This document shows positions 1 through 8,686 of a DNA stretch of 63,701 nucleotides, piece by piece. The DNA is from CAZLBC01 sp964557575 (lineage in GTDB: Bacteria; Planctomycetota; Phycisphaerae; SM23-33): the NCBI GenBank assembly GCA_964557575.1, contig CAZLBC010000020.1, positions 1 to 63,701 of the forward strand. Direction: 5' to 3'. The notes below the pieces were generated by a model. That model did not search any database. It saw nothing but the letters and a program-made list of their open reading frames with translations, and was not told the DNA's origin. Made by a program: the position numbers and the translations under genes. How positions within the stretch are numbered: position 1 is the first letter of the stretch; every line of letters begins with the position of its first letter.

Positions 1-46
1 GAAAAAGGTACCTGACCCCTTTTCTTATTGTTATCCACCGGACGGG

Positions 47-1450
47 ATGCCCATGAAAAGACAACTGATCCGAAACATTCTGCGAGACCCGCCCGTCGGG
101 GAAGAAATCACCCTGGCCGGCTGGGTGCGCACCCGCCGCGATTCAAAGGGCGGTTTTTCCTTTCTCGTGGTGAACGACGGTTCCTGCTTCGACAGCATCC
201 AGGTGGTCGCGGACGGTGACCTGGACAATTACGAGGAAGAGATAGTAAAACTCTTCCCGGGCAGTTCGATCGCGGTTACCGGGACGCTCGTCGAATCCCG
301 TGGAAAAGGCCAGGAGGTGGAGGTACAGGCCGCGGCGATACGGGTGCTGGGGTTCTGCGATCCCGATGAATATCCCATCGGAAAACAGCGGGTGAGCTTC
401 GAGCGACTGCGGGAACTGGCCCATATCCGTTCGCGGACGAACACCTTCGGGGCGGTCGCCCGGGTCAGGAACGCCCTGGCCTTCGCGACGCACCGGTTTT
501 TCCAGGAGCGCGGCTTTCTCTACGTGCACACTCCCATCATCACCTGCAGCGACTGCGAGGGGGCCGGCGAGATGTTCCGGGTGACCACGATGGACCCCGC
601 GGCTCCGCCCGTTTCGACAGAGACCGGAGAGCCGGACTGGAAACAGGACTTCTTCGGCCGCCCGGCCGGCCTGACCGTCAGCGGCCAGCTCGAGGGGGAG
701 ACCTACGCCTGTTCGCTGGGAAATATCTATACGTTCGGTCCCACCTTCCGGGCGGACAATTCCAATACGAGCAGGCACCTGGCGGAATTCTGGATGATCG
801 AGCCGGAGATGGCATTCGCCGATCTCGACGACGATGCGGCCCTCGCCGAGGAGTATATCCGGTACCTCTTCAGTTACCTCCTGGAACACTGCCGAAGCGA
901 CCTGGCATTTTTCCGGGAGCGGATTGACGACACCGTGGTCGATACCCTTGAAACGCTCGCGGATTCCTCGTTCGAGAAGATTTCCTACACACGGGCCGTC
1001 GAACTGCTCGGCGAGGCGAACACCGACTTCGCATTTCCGGTAAAGTGGGGAGACGACCTGCAGTCCGAACACGAGCGCTATCTGACCGAGCAGGTATTTG
1101 CGGGGCCGGTTACGGTGGTCGACTACCCGAAATCCATCAAGCCGTTTTACATGAAGCAGAACGACGACGGGAAAACCGTCGCGGCCATGGACGTGCTGCT
1201 GCCGCGCATCGGAGAGATCGTCGGCGGCAGCCAGCGCGAAGACCGGCTCGACGTCATCGAGGCCGCCATGCGCGAGGCGCACCTCGAACCGGAGGATTAC
1301 TGGTGGTACTGCGACCTGCGCCGGTACGGCTCGGTGCCGCACGCCGGCTTCGGCCTGGGATTCGAGCGCATGGTACAGTTCTGCACGGGCATGGGGAACA
1401 TACGGGACGTCATACCGTTCCCGCGGACCCCGCGCAACGCGGAATTCTGA
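47..1450 (+). CDS. asnS: Asparaginyl-tRNA synthetase
   Basis: Class IIb aminoacyl-tRNA synthetase that charges tRNA-Asn with asparagine in the cytoplasm. The 467-residue length is normal for bacterial AsnS. An N-terminal OB-fold anticodon-binding domain lies at about residues 15-105. The class II catalytic core follows, with a motif 2 region around residues 228-250 (TFRADNSNTSRHLAEFW; the Asn/Ser/His context separates AsnRS from AspRS) and motif 3 GLGFERMVQF near 436-445. The first ATG is used here; a second in-frame ATG lies two codons later, and neither has a strong Shine-Dalgarno. The gene ends one base before the convergent ilvD stop codon, leaving no room for a separate terminator. Its presence suggests direct Asn charging. 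Confidence 0.96.
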   Translation: MPMKRQLIRNILRDPPVGEEITLAGWVRTRRDSKGGFSFLVVNDGSCFDSIQVVADGDLDNYEEEIVKLFPGSSIAVTGTLVESRGKGQEVEVQAAAIRVLGFCDPDEYPIGKQRVSFERLRELAHIRSRTNTFGAVARVRNALAFATHRFFQERGFLYVHTPIITCSDCEGAGEMFRVTTMDPAAPPVSTETGEPDWKQDFFGRPAGLTVSGQLEGETYACSLGNIYTFGPTFRADNSNTSRHLAEFWMIEPEMAFADLDDDAALAEEYIRYLFSYLLEHCRSDLAFFRERIDDTVVDTLETLADSSFEKISYTRAVELLGEANTDFAFPVKWGDDLQSEHERYLTEQVFAGPVTVVDYPKSIKPFYMKQNDDGKTVAAMDVLLPRIGEIVGGSQREDRLDVIEAAMREAHLEPEDYWWYCDLRRYGSVPHAGFGLGFERMVQFCTGMGNIRDVIPFPRTPRNAEF

Positions 1451-1451
1451 A

Positions 1452-3335
1452 TTATTGTTTGGGGCTCGGTTCCTTTCCCTCCCAGTCCAGTATGGCGCCG
1501 GTGTCGGCCGACGTGGCCAGGACCGCGTATTTGCCCAGCGCGCCGTGCATGATCGGCGGGGGGGATGGTTTACGCTTTTTCCGCCGCCGTTCGAATTCCG
1601 CCTTCGATACCTGAGCGTTCAGCATCCCGCGGGGGATGTCTATCTCGATGACGTCACCGTTTTTCAGCAGCCCGATCGCGCCGTCCGCCGCCGCTTCCGG
1701 TGCCACGTGCCCGATGCAGGCGCCCGCGGTACCGCCGGAAAAGCGCCCGTCCGTGATCAGTGCCACCTCCTCCCCGAGTCCCATGCCCCTGATGTAGCTG
1801 GTGGGCGCGAGCATTTCCTGCATACCGGGGCCGCCCCGGGGTCCCTCGTTGCGGATCACCACCACGTGGCCGGGCTTGACCGCGCCGTCCAGGATGCCGG
1901 CACACGCCGCTTCCTGTCCTTCGAAGATGATCGCCGTCCCCGTGAATTCGTACATGGCGGGTGAGACGCCGGCGACTTTGACCACGCTGCCGCTTTCGGC
2001 GATGTTGCCGTAGAGGACCACGAGTCCGCCCCGGTCGGTGTACGCCGTTTCCAGGGAACGGATGACGTCGGTCTTGTCGCAGCGATTCTTCGCATTGAGC
2101 GTCGGGAGCCTGCGCGGTGTTTTTCCGCGGTACATCGCCTTTACCTCTTCCAGGCCGCGCCCGGTGGCCTTCCAGCCCTCGCGATATATCTTCGCGGCGG
2201 CCGGGCAGATCTTGCGGCTCCGCAGCGACCACGTGACGAGGTTTTTTCCGATGTTCTCGCCGGTGACGGTCATGCACTCGGTATTGACCAGCGCGGGCTT
2301 TTCGGTGTGCAACTGGTGGAGGATGGTGTGGATGCCTCCCGCCCGGTGGCAGTCCTGCATGTGGTAGATCGTCCCGGCCGGGGTGGCCGACGGCGCGACC
2401 CGGCAGATGTTCGGGGTCCGCCTGCTGATCCGCGCGATGTCCTTCAGCGAAAAGTTGACCCCGGCCTCGCCGGCCATGGCGAGGATATGCAGCACGGTAT
2501 TGGTCGATCCGCCCATCGCCATGTCGAGCGTGAAGGCGTTTTCGAAGGCCTTCTTCCGCATGATGTTGCGGGGCAGCAGCGGATAGGAGACCTTCCGGCC
2601 GCCGCGGATATGCTCTTTTGCCATGGTCACGATTCTCTGTGCGGCCAGATCGAACAATTGCCGCCTGACGGGGCTGGTCGCCAGAATGGTCCCGTTTCCC
2701 GGCAGGGCCATGCCGAGGGCCTCCGACAGGCAGTTCATGCTGTTGGCGGTGAACATGCCGCTGCAGCTTCCGCACGTCGGGCAGATGTTGTTTTCGTACT
2801 CCCTGAATTGCTTCTTGGAAATCGTGCCGGCCTTGAGTTGCGCGACCGCGTAAAAGGCGTCGATCAGGTCGCAGTCCTCCCCGTCGACGACGCCGGCTTC
2901 CATCGGCCCGCCGGAGGCGAAGAGCGTGGGTACGTTGCACCTGATGGCGCCGAGAAACATGCCGGGGATGATCTTGTCGCAGTTGGTGATGCATATCATC
3001 GCGTCGAAACAGTGCGCCCGGACCATCGTCTCCACGCAATCGGCGATGATTTCCCGGGACGCCAGCGAGTACTTCATGCCCGTGTGTCCCATGGCGATAC
3101 CGTCGCAGACGGCGGGGGTGTTGAAGACGATCGGCGTACCGCCGGCCTCCCGTATCCTGTTTTTGACGTACTCGCCGACGGCGTCCAGGTGGCAGTGGCC
3201 GGGAACCACGTCGGTGTAGCTGTTCGCGACAGCGATGAACGGCCGCCTGATGTCCCGGTCGGTCAGTCCCGTGGCCTTGAGCAGGCTGCGGTGGGGTGAT
3301 CGCTCAAATCCTTCTTTGACAACAGTGCTTCCCAT
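1452..3335 (-). CDS. ilvD: Dihydroxy-acid dehydratase
   Basis: Iron-sulfur dehydratase of the IlvD/Edd family. It converts 2,3-dihydroxy-isovalerate and its methylvalerate analogue to the 2-keto acids of valine and isoleucine biosynthesis. Cluster-ligand motifs are intact: NCDK around C119 and CPTCGSCSGMFTANSMN around C185-C191. The C-terminal half carries the conserved MGLGEEVALITDGRFSGGT segment. At 627 residues it is slightly long for the family. The ATG at 3335 is preceded by an AAGGAA Shine-Dalgarno at suitable spacing. The paralogous phosphogluconate and sugar-acid dehydratases share the fold. IlvD is preferred because of overall similarity, but a sugar-acid dehydratase role cannot be fully excluded in a genome rich in sugar-acid genes. 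Confidence 0.92.
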   Translation of the reverse strand: MGSTVVKEGFERSPHRSLLKATGLTDRDIRRPFIAVANSYTDVVPGHCHLDAVGEYVKNRIREAGGTPIVFNTPAVCDGIAMGHTGMKYSLASREIIADCVETMVRAHCFDAMICITNCDKIIPGMFLGAIRCNVPTLFASGGPMEAGVVDGEDCDLIDAFYAVAQLKAGTISKKQFREYENNICPTCGSCSGMFTANSMNCLSEALGMALPGNGTILATSPVRRQLFDLAAQRIVTMAKEHIRGGRKVSYPLLPRNIMRKKAFENAFTLDMAMGGSTNTVLHILAMAGEAGVNFSLKDIARISRRTPNICRVAPSATPAGTIYHMQDCHRAGGIHTILHQLHTEKPALVNTECMTVTGENIGKNLVTWSLRSRKICPAAAKIYREGWKATGRGLEEVKAMYRGKTPRRLPTLNAKNRCDKTDVIRSLETAYTDRGGLVVLYGNIAESGSVVKVAGVSPAMYEFTGTAIIFEGQEAACAGILDGAVKPGHVVVIRNEGPRGGPGMQEMLAPTSYIRGMGLGEEVALITDGRFSGGTAGACIGHVAPEAAADGAIGLLKNGDVIEIDIPRGMLNAQVSKAEFERRRKKRKPSPPPIMHGALGKYAVLATSADTGAILDWEGKEPSPKQ

Positions 3336-3407
3336 GGTTGCATTCCTTAGATTCGGCAGCGGCCTGATGGTCGGTGCGATGCGGAACGGCGCCGCGCCCG
3401 GTGTATG

Positions 3408-3740
3408 TTACTGATCTTCGAGAAAGTCGATAGCATCGTCTATCGCGGGAAAACCCTCTATGGCGGTCAGGACGTAATTCTCGGTTGATTCGTCCCGCAG
3501 GGGACGGATTTCGGAAAACTCGGGGTCATTGGAGAAGTTTTTGAGGGCCGTTGTGTCGGGGTAGCACACCACGCCGCAGTATTCCTGCTGGGCCCGGCCC
3601 ATGTACACCCGCCGGGTCCGGCCGTAGAGCACGATCTTCGCCCCGTGGCGATCGAGGATCGCCTGGACCCGGCGGAGGTAGCGGGCGTAATCGTGTTCGC
3701 GGCCTTCAATTATGTCGAAAAGATTGAGTACGAATATCAT
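3408..3740 (-). CDS. DUF1330-like dimeric alpha/beta-barrel protein
   Basis: Small cytosolic protein of 110 residues beginning MIFVLNLFDIIEG. Alternating strands and helices (YARYLRRVQAILDRHGAKIVLYG, then VCYPDTTALKNFSNDPEF) match the ferredoxin-like dimeric alpha/beta-barrel of the DUF1330 family, whose biochemical role is unknown. The start at 3740 is chosen because GGAGAACC sits directly upstream. A longer frame runs to 3821, but its extra 27 residues look like non-coding sequence. It follows ilvD on the same strand order but is separated from it, and nothing ties it to branched-chain amino acid synthesis. Family assignment is by fold-like pattern only. Confidence 0.65.
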   Translation of the reverse strand: MIFVLNLFDIIEGREHDYARYLRRVQAILDRHGAKIVLYGRTRRVYMGRAQQEYCGVVCYPDTTALKNFSNDPEFSEIRPLRDESTENYVLTAIEGFPAIDDAIDFLEDQ

Positions 3741-3957
3741 AGGTTCTCCGCGATAAAACAGTACCGTCGAGAAAAGGCAAATGGAATAGGATACGTTACG
3801 CCGATTAACTTGACAACACAATTCATCGTGCCGGCTGTCGATTACGCACAGCGGCGATGTAATACCGGTCGCGATTCAACCGGCGCGCGTTTGACCCGTG
3901 CGGGAGGGGGTGAATTGGCCGCTGCTGCCGGTATAGGTGCTTGACAACCAGGGTATT

Positions 3958-3985
3958 TTGACAAGACTGTACTGGTTCGTATGTG
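3958..3985 (+). promoter_or_regulatory. Candidate sigma70-type promoter upstream of the lipoprotein gene
   Basis: A perfect TTGACA at 3958-3963 is followed after 16 bases by TATGTG at 3980-3985, about 80 bases before the ATG at 4067. Another TTGACA lies at 3941 but has no partner at correct spacing. The surrounding 3741-4066 interval otherwise holds no recognisable gene. Confidence 0.35.
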
Positions 3986-4066
3986 CAATCAAGCCATCGA
4001 CCCGCGGTATATCGACGGACAATCGCCGGCCGGTGGTCGCAACACGTGGTTTGAGGAGAAACAGCA

Positions 4067-4507
4067 ATGAATCGCTCACGGATGGTCATCGTCCCGGCAT
4101 GGTGTGCCGTTGTGCTGGGGACCGGTTTTCTGGCGGGATGCCAGGGAAGTCCGTACGAGGTACTGATAGCGAAACCGGAGGTCGGGTACATCGAAGACGT
4201 GCCGGTGCCGATGGATTTCGATCTCAACGAAGATGAGTCACTCAGCAGGAATTACCCCGACAAGAACGCGCGGGAGATCGATTTTGTTTTCGAGGGCAAT
4301 GCCCACAAGCTTGCGGCAAAACGATTTTACGAGAAAAAGATGCCCTTGTACCGTTGGTCGATGACCTCGTCCCAACTGTCTCAGGGCCGGATAAACATGC
4401 ATTTCGTAAAAGGGGGAGAAGAGTGCAGGATTGACCTTGACAAGAAGGAATTCTGGGGCGGCACGCGCATATCGATTTCCGTCCATAAAAAAACCAGGGC
4501 ACGATAA
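4067..4507 (+). CDS. Small predicted lipoprotein
   Basis: The 146-residue product has a positively charged N-terminus, a hydrophobic stretch and a lipobox LAGC at residues 22-25. It should therefore be exported, lipid-modified on C25 and anchored to a membrane. The mature part is a single compact domain with a helix containing AAKRFYEKKMPLYRW followed by two predicted beta strands. That pattern is common to small envelope lipoproteins of unknown function. GAGGAG lies just upstream of the ATG. The next gene, 45 bases downstream, encodes a membrane-anchored repeat protein, so the two may form an envelope pair. No specific function can be assigned. Confidence 0.75.
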   Translation: MNRSRMVIVPAWCAVVLGTGFLAGCQGSPYEVLIAKPEVGYIEDVPVPMDFDLNEDESLSRNYPDKNAREIDFVFEGNAHKLAAKRFYEKKMPLYRWSMTSSQLSQGRINMHFVKGGEECRIDLDKKEFWGGTRISISVHKKTRAR

Positions 4508-4552
4508 ATCGATGTCTCATATTCCCGCTATCCATGAACGACAGGAATACCG

Positions 4553-5413
4553 ATGAAATCCGAACACAGGCATGAACTCTCGCGCAATTCGGCGGAAGAG
4601 CTGTTGAAATCCGCCTCGCAGTTCTGGAAAAAATACAAGTCCCGCGTCGTCCTCGTCGCCCTCGCCGTGGCGCTGGTGTTCCTGGGATTGGCCTACCACC
4701 GGCGGAAGACCCGGAGCGACCGGATGCGGGTGATCAACAAGTACAAAACGGCATGCCGCAACGCCGACGAGGCGCAGATTGCCGATCCGGCCTCGCTGAT
4801 CGAGGATTTCAAGGAGGTCATCGAGCTTGACGAGATGCCCCGTATCACCGTGGAGGCGATGAATCGGGTTGCCGGATTATACCTCGACGAGTTCAACCGG
4901 GCAAGGAGCAGCAAGCGGCGCGACTACGTTCTCGATCGTGCCAAAACGTATTATGATCAGGCGATCGCCCGGACCGTCGGCAAAGATGAGTTTAACTACC
5001 TCGCCGCCGCCGCCAGGATCGGGCTGGCGCGGATTGCGGAAAACCGTGCCGATTTTCAGAAGGCAAAGGAAGAATACCGCAGGGTTATCGAAAACGGGAG
5101 ACTCGAAGGCAGTCCGCAGTGGTCCGATGCCCGCCGGGCGCTGGACCGCCTTGAGGAGACCGCCGAGCGCCTGTCGCTTCCGTCGACCCGCCCGGCATGG
5201 ATCGCCGAACGGGAAAAGGAAGAAGCGGAAAAAGAACAACCCGCTTCCGCTCCCGCGAGTGCTCCGGCGACCGGGCCGGCAGACAGTGACACCGCGGCAC
5301 CGGGCGGCGAAAAAACCCCACCGGCGAAGACGGGTGACACGGGTACGTCGCCGCCGAAAGAGACGAAAAAGGATGCCGGTGATGAAGCCGACGCGTCGAA
5401 CGCCGAACCCTGA
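4553..5413 (+). CDS. Membrane-anchored TPR-type protein
   Basis: The 286-residue protein has a basic N-terminal cytoplasmic stretch and one transmembrane helix at about residues 30-47 (VVLVALAVALVFLGLAY). Helical hairpin repeats follow (AMNRVAGLYLDEFNRA; AAARIGLARIAENRADFQKAKEEYRRVIE) that resemble tetratricopeptide repeats. The layout recalls YfgM/BamD-like periplasmic scaffolds, although sequence similarity is weak. From about residue 215 the tail is low-complexity Pro/Ala/Glu/Lys/Thr. It is probably a type II membrane protein with its repeats in the periplasm. The ATG at 4553 is the first in frame. It is likely co-transcribed with the lipoprotein upstream. Confidence 0.7.
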   Translation: MKSEHRHELSRNSAEELLKSASQFWKKYKSRVVLVALAVALVFLGLAYHRRKTRSDRMRVINKYKTACRNADEAQIADPASLIEDFKEVIELDEMPRITVEAMNRVAGLYLDEFNRARSSKRRDYVLDRAKTYYDQAIARTVGKDEFNYLAAAARIGLARIAENRADFQKAKEEYRRVIENGRLEGSPQWSDARRALDRLEETAERLSLPSTRPAWIAEREKEEAEKEQPASAPASAPATGPADSDTAAPGGEKTPPAKTGDTGTSPPKETKKDAGDEADASNAEP

Positions 5414-5416
5414 TTG

Positions 5417-5444
5417 TTGCATAAATGTAAAATTTCGCTATATT
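5417..5444 (+). promoter_or_regulatory. Candidate promoter for the corrinoid protein gene
   Basis: TTGCAT (5417-5422) and TATATT (5439-5444) are separated by 16 bases, about 90 bases before the ATG at 5537. The region is much richer in A+T than its surroundings. I saw no cobalamin-riboswitch B12 box in the leader. Confidence 0.45.
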
Positions 5445-5536
5445 TTTGTTAGAAGCACGATCGCGATCACGGTACAGTAATACCGCCGAATCTCGCGGAA
5501 TACGCTGGAAAAAAGCAAAAATTGAGGAGGCTGTAT

Positions 5537-6169
5537 ATGTCAGAATTGAGTGATTTATCCGAAGCCCTGGTAAAGGGAGACATGGAAACGGTCGTCGCAA
5601 TAACCAAGGAGCTTGACGAGGCGGGTACCGAGCCGCAGACGATTCTCCAGGACGGCCTGATCGCCGGCATGGCAGTGGTCGGTCAAAAGTTCAAGAACAA
5701 CGAAATCTACGTGCCGGAGATGCTCATCGCCGCCCGGGCGATGAACGCGGCCCTGGACTACCTCACCCCCCGGCTCACCGAGACCGGTGTAAAGCCGGTT
5801 GCGACCGTCGTGCTCGGGACCGTGAAGGGCGACCTGCACGATATCGGCAAGAACCTCGTCAACATCATGCTCAGCGGTGGCGGTATGAATGTCGTCGATA
5901 TCGGCATCGACGTATCGGCGGAGAAATTCGTCGAGGCCGCCAAAGAGCAGAATGCCCAGATCGTCGCCATGAGCGCGCTGCTGACGACGACCATGCCGGA
6001 AATGGCCAACATCATCACGGCGCTGAAGGAGGCGGGCGTGGAGGCGCCGACCCTGGTCGGCGGCGCGCCGGTCACCCAGAACTACGCCGACGAGATCGGC
6101 GCCGACGGCTATGCGCCGGACGCGGCATCCGCGGTGGACATGGCCAAGCAGTTGATAGACGTGGCGTAG
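5537..6169 (+). CDS. Corrinoid-binding protein of a methyltransferase system (MttC/MtbC-type)
   Basis: The 210-residue protein carries a methylated corrinoid between a substrate:corrinoid methyltransferase (MttB family) and a methyl-corrinoid:acceptor methyltransferase. Residues 1-88 form the helical cap domain. Residues 89-210 form the Rossmann-like B12-binding domain with the signature DLHDIGKN, where H101 would be the lower cobalt ligand (DxHxxG motif). The supporting SALLTTTM and LVGGAPV loops are present. The start is the ATG at 5537, preceded by GAGGAGG. It stands alone between a promoter and a strong terminator. Two MttB-family genes lie 8-11 kb away and are plausible partners. The methyl acceptor enzyme is not in this window. 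Confidence 0.9.
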   Translation: MSELSDLSEALVKGDMETVVAITKELDEAGTEPQTILQDGLIAGMAVVGQKFKNNEIYVPEMLIAARAMNAALDYLTPRLTETGVKPVATVVLGTVKGDLHDIGKNLVNIMLSGGGMNVVDIGIDVSAEKFVEAAKEQNAQIVAMSALLTTTMPEMANIITALKEAGVEAPTLVGGAPVTQNYADEIGADGYAPDAASAVDMAKQLIDVA

Positions 6170-6191
6170 GCCACATACAGCGCAACGCACG

Positions 6192-6259
6192 CCGCCGGGC
6201 GCGGGCGCACGGCCTGAACGATCAGTCGCCGTGCGGTATTCGCCCGGCGGTTTTTTTTT
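6192..6259 (+). terminator. Strong intrinsic terminator after the corrinoid gene
   Basis: A perfect 10-bp stem (CCGCCGGGCG at 6192-6201 pairing with CGCCCGGCGG at 6241-6250) encloses an inner hairpin (GCACGGC with GCCGTGC). It is followed by nine consecutive T residues. Confidence 0.9.
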
Positions 6260-6271
6260 ATAACCGCGAAT

Positions 6272-7411
6272 ATGTCCGAAGACGACGACAGAGAGATGCG
6301 CGGGGTCCGGCCTCCGGAGGGCGGTGCAGACAGCGAGCCGGATCAGGACGACGACGAGGCCCCGCGTTACGAGCACCTGACGTACACGATCAAGCGGATG
6401 CGATCGAAGGGGCGTCTCGACAAGTACCTCGCGAGCCGGCTGGGCAAGCGGGCGAGCCGCAACGCCGTACAGCGCTATATCGACGAGGGCAACGTCACGG
6501 TCAACGGCCGCGCGGTCAAGCGGAAATACGCGCTGCGCCCGGGTGACGTGATAGACCTCTACCTGCCGACGACCCGGCCCGCGGAGATACCCGCGGAGCC
6601 CATTCCGCTGGACATCGTCTACGAGGACGACGATGTCATGGCGATCAGCAAGCAGGCCGACCTGATCGTACACCCCGCGCGGGGAAACTGGACCGGCACC
6701 CTCGTCAACGCCCTTGCCTGGTACTTCGAGAAGAACTGGCGGGATATTCAGGAACTGCCGACCAGCGGGGAGGTCTTCCGCCCGGGGATCGTTCACCGGC
6801 TCGACCGGGACACGACCGGCATCATGCTTGTCGCGAAGACGGAACTCGCCCTCTGGCGCCTCGGCAAGCAGTTCGAGAACCGGGAGGTCGAGAAGACCTA
6901 CACGGCCATCGTGCACGGCGCGGTGCGGCTCGACGAGGACGTCATCGACCAGCCGATCGGGCGGCACCCCAAGATACGTGAAAAGTACGCCGTCCACCAC
7001 GACACGGGACTGCCTCACCCGATCATGACGAAAGAGGCGGTGACGCGGTACCGCGTGCTGAAGCGGATGCGGGCGGGCGTCAGGGACACGGCCTTCACGC
7101 TGGTGGAGCTCTACCCGAAGACGGGGCGGACCCACCAGTTGCGGGTACACCTCAGCGCGATCGGCCACCCGATCGTGGGCGACCGGATGTACGGCGGCGG
7201 CCCCCTCTATCGCAGCCAGCTCGCGGGCCGCGACCGGGAGGCGGTGGGGCCGATCATCTGCCGACAGGCCCTGCACGCCCACACGATCGCGTTCAACCAC
7301 CCCCGGACCGACGAGCGGATGTCACTGACGGCGCCCTGGCCGGAGGATTTCCAACGCGCCTTCCGGGAACTGGCCGGGGATGACGACGATATCGCCGGCA
7401 ACGGGACGTGA
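6272..7411 (+). CDS. RluD/RluA-family 23S rRNA pseudouridine synthase
   Basis: Isomerises uridine to pseudouridine in RNA. A long acidic N-terminal extension (to about residue 40) precedes an S4 RNA-binding domain with NAVQRYIDEGNVTVNG around residues 68-83. The RluA-type catalytic domain follows, with the signature PGIVHRLDRDTTG starting at P171, so D178 is the predicted nucleophile. The later GRTHQLRVHL motif completes the family signature. Its 379 residues exceed the roughly 320 of E. coli RluD because of both termini. Start 6272 has no clear Shine-Dalgarno, so translation might begin slightly downstream. The exact target uridines cannot be read from sequence; RluD-type sites in helix 69 are most likely. 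Confidence 0.9.
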   Translation: MSEDDDREMRGVRPPEGGADSEPDQDDDEAPRYEHLTYTIKRMRSKGRLDKYLASRLGKRASRNAVQRYIDEGNVTVNGRAVKRKYALRPGDVIDLYLPTTRPAEIPAEPIPLDIVYEDDDVMAISKQADLIVHPARGNWTGTLVNALAWYFEKNWRDIQELPTSGEVFRPGIVHRLDRDTTGIMLVAKTELALWRLGKQFENREVEKTYTAIVHGAVRLDEDVIDQPIGRHPKIREKYAVHHDTGLPHPIMTKEAVTRYRVLKRMRAGVRDTAFTLVELYPKTGRTHQLRVHLSAIGHPIVGDRMYGGGPLYRSQLAGRDREAVGPIICRQALHAHTIAFNHPRTDERMSLTAPWPEDFQRAFRELAGDDDDIAGNGT

Positions 7412-7476
7412 CGGTCTCCCGGGTGAAGGGTGGGGATGGTCCGCTGTTACCCTCGAAATCACTGCCGACATGCGGG

Positions 7477-7504
7477 TTGCAACATGACTGCAAACCGCTA
7501 TAAT
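7477..7504 (+). promoter_or_regulatory. Promoter of the tRNA-Val gene
   Basis: TTGCAA at 7477-7482 and a consensus TATAAT at 7499-7504 are spaced by 16 bases. The predicted transcript would begin about seven bases before the mature tRNA 5' end, which is typical for a stable-RNA promoter. Confidence 0.6.
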
Positions 7505-7517
7505 GCTCACTTCCATC

Positions 7518-7591
7518 GGGCCTTTAGCTCAGTTGGCTAGAGCGCACGGATCACACCCGTGAGGTCACTGGTTCGAGTCCAGTAAGGCCCA
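7518..7591 (+). tRNA. tRNA-Val (anticodon CAC)
   Basis: The 74-base sequence folds into a full cloverleaf. The 7-bp acceptor stem is GGGCCTT with AAGGCCC. The D stem is GCTC/GAGC, the anticodon stem CACGG/CCGTG with loop ATCACAC, and the variable loop AGGTC. The T stem is ACTGG/CCAGT with TTCGAGT, and the discriminator is A. The anticodon at 7552-7554 is CAC, which reads GTG valine codons. The 3' CCA is not encoded and must be added enzymatically. Identity is from the anticodon alone. Confidence 0.93.
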
Positions 7592-7651
7592 GTGTGAATA
7601 TGGGGGAAACGAAGTGCTGTTTTCAGAGGCCGTTACGTAAGGAGTTGTGTT

Positions 7652-8662
7652 GTGGGCAACAAGCTCGGCTGGATAATGTCCGGCGTATTCATCGCCCTGA
7701 TACTCGGTTTCATCTTCGTCGTGTACCTGAGCCCCTATCTCTTTTCGTCTTACGACTCGGAGAACTTCGGCCCCGGCGACATGCACAAGATCGAGATTAG
7801 AACCGGTATAGAAAAAGTTATCGGGCACGTGCCGTCGGGGGCCGGGGATGCGGCGTCGGACTATCACGAGGCGGTCGAAATCTTCATGCAGAACGAGGAT
7901 CACCTCAACGACCTGCTCGGCGCATTCGACATGGGGGAAAGCAACCGCCTCTCGTCCGGCGATCTCTCCACGTGCGAGGGGATGCGCCGGCACGTGCGTG
8001 CGGGCGCGAAGAAGAAGGAAATGAAATACACCCTCGAGTATTCGCCCGGCCGGTTCCAGCCGATCCCGGAAGGCGCGCGGGGTCTCGGGTGTGTCGGCAC
8101 GGTGCTGCTGTCGCTGCTCTTTCGGCACAACTACGCGGTGAAGGATTTCGACAACTGCCTGGAGATCGCCGGGGAAGTCATGGTGCTCGGCTGGCACATG
8201 GTCAACGAGCGGAGCAGGGGACACATGCTCATGTTGGGCGCGCAGTTACAGGCCGACGCGGCGCGGTTCATGCGCACCGTGTACCACGAGCGGAGCAATG
8301 ACCCCAAGATCAATATCACCATCGATTACGAGAACGACGCCGACCGGCTCTACGCGGATTGCCAAGAGAAGATGAAGTTCATCAGGAACCCCAACCCGGT
8401 GCCGGGCGACATCTTTTACCTGATAAAAAACCACGAAGACAGGACGTGGAAGGTCGAAGGGCTGTTTACGCTCCTGTACCTTCGCTACCGCAAGCGCAAC
8501 AGCCGGGGATGCAGGATCACCTGCGACCGGCTGCTGGACCGATACGCCGGCAGCGACGATCCCTACCTGCAGGCCGCCGTCCGGTCCGTCAGGGAAAACG
8601 ATCTTTGGGGGGACGACCTCGTCGTGTGGTGGCGTCGCGGCGGGGATAAAAAGACGCAGTAG
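7652..8662 (+). CDS. Membrane-anchored protein of unknown function
   Basis: The 336-residue protein has an N-terminal transmembrane segment at about residues 7-27 (WIMSGVFIALILGFIFVVYL). A soluble, mostly helical domain with scattered tryptophans follows and contains EGLFTLLYLRYRKRNSRGC near its end. I do not recognise a family. Translation likely starts at GTG 7652, 7 bases after AAGGAG. A single N-terminal anchor with about 300 residues outside would make it a type II envelope protein. It follows the tRNA gene by 60 bases and precedes a PAC2-family gene by 24, and the latter pair is probably co-transcribed. It may be lineage-specific. Confidence 0.6.
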   Translation: MGNKLGWIMSGVFIALILGFIFVVYLSPYLFSSYDSENFGPGDMHKIEIRTGIEKVIGHVPSGAGDAASDYHEAVEIFMQNEDHLNDLLGAFDMGESNRLSSGDLSTCEGMRRHVRAGAKKKEMKYTLEYSPGRFQPIPEGARGLGCVGTVLLSLLFRHNYAVKDFDNCLEIAGEVMVLGWHMVNERSRGHMLMLGAQLQADAARFMRTVYHERSNDPKINITIDYENDADRLYADCQEKMKFIRNPNPVPGDIFYLIKNHEDRTWKVEGLFTLLYLRYRKRNSRGCRITCDRLLDRYAGSDDPYLQAAVRSVRENDLWGDDLVVWWRRGGDKKTQ

Positions 8663-8686
8663 GCGGCGACAGATTCGAGATAACGA

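Noticed and set aside
143..1342. Long open frame of 399 codons antisense to asnS
   Set aside because: Fully inside the clear asnS coding region, with no family-like motifs and shadow-type composition (Arg/Val/Gly/His). High GC content creates such antisense frames.
2307..3299. 330-codon open frame antisense to ilvD
   Set aside because: Entirely covered by ilvD, whose motifs are unmistakable; the antisense product has no recognisable domain.
5414..5536. Cobalamin riboswitch upstream of the corrinoid gene
   Set aside because: The leader is about 90 bases and lacks a recognisable B12-box; cobalamin riboswitches are about 200 bases long.
7518..7650. tRNA gene as an attachment site for an integrated element
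   Set aside because: No integrase, no repeat of the tRNA 3' end downstream and no mobile gene cargo are present.
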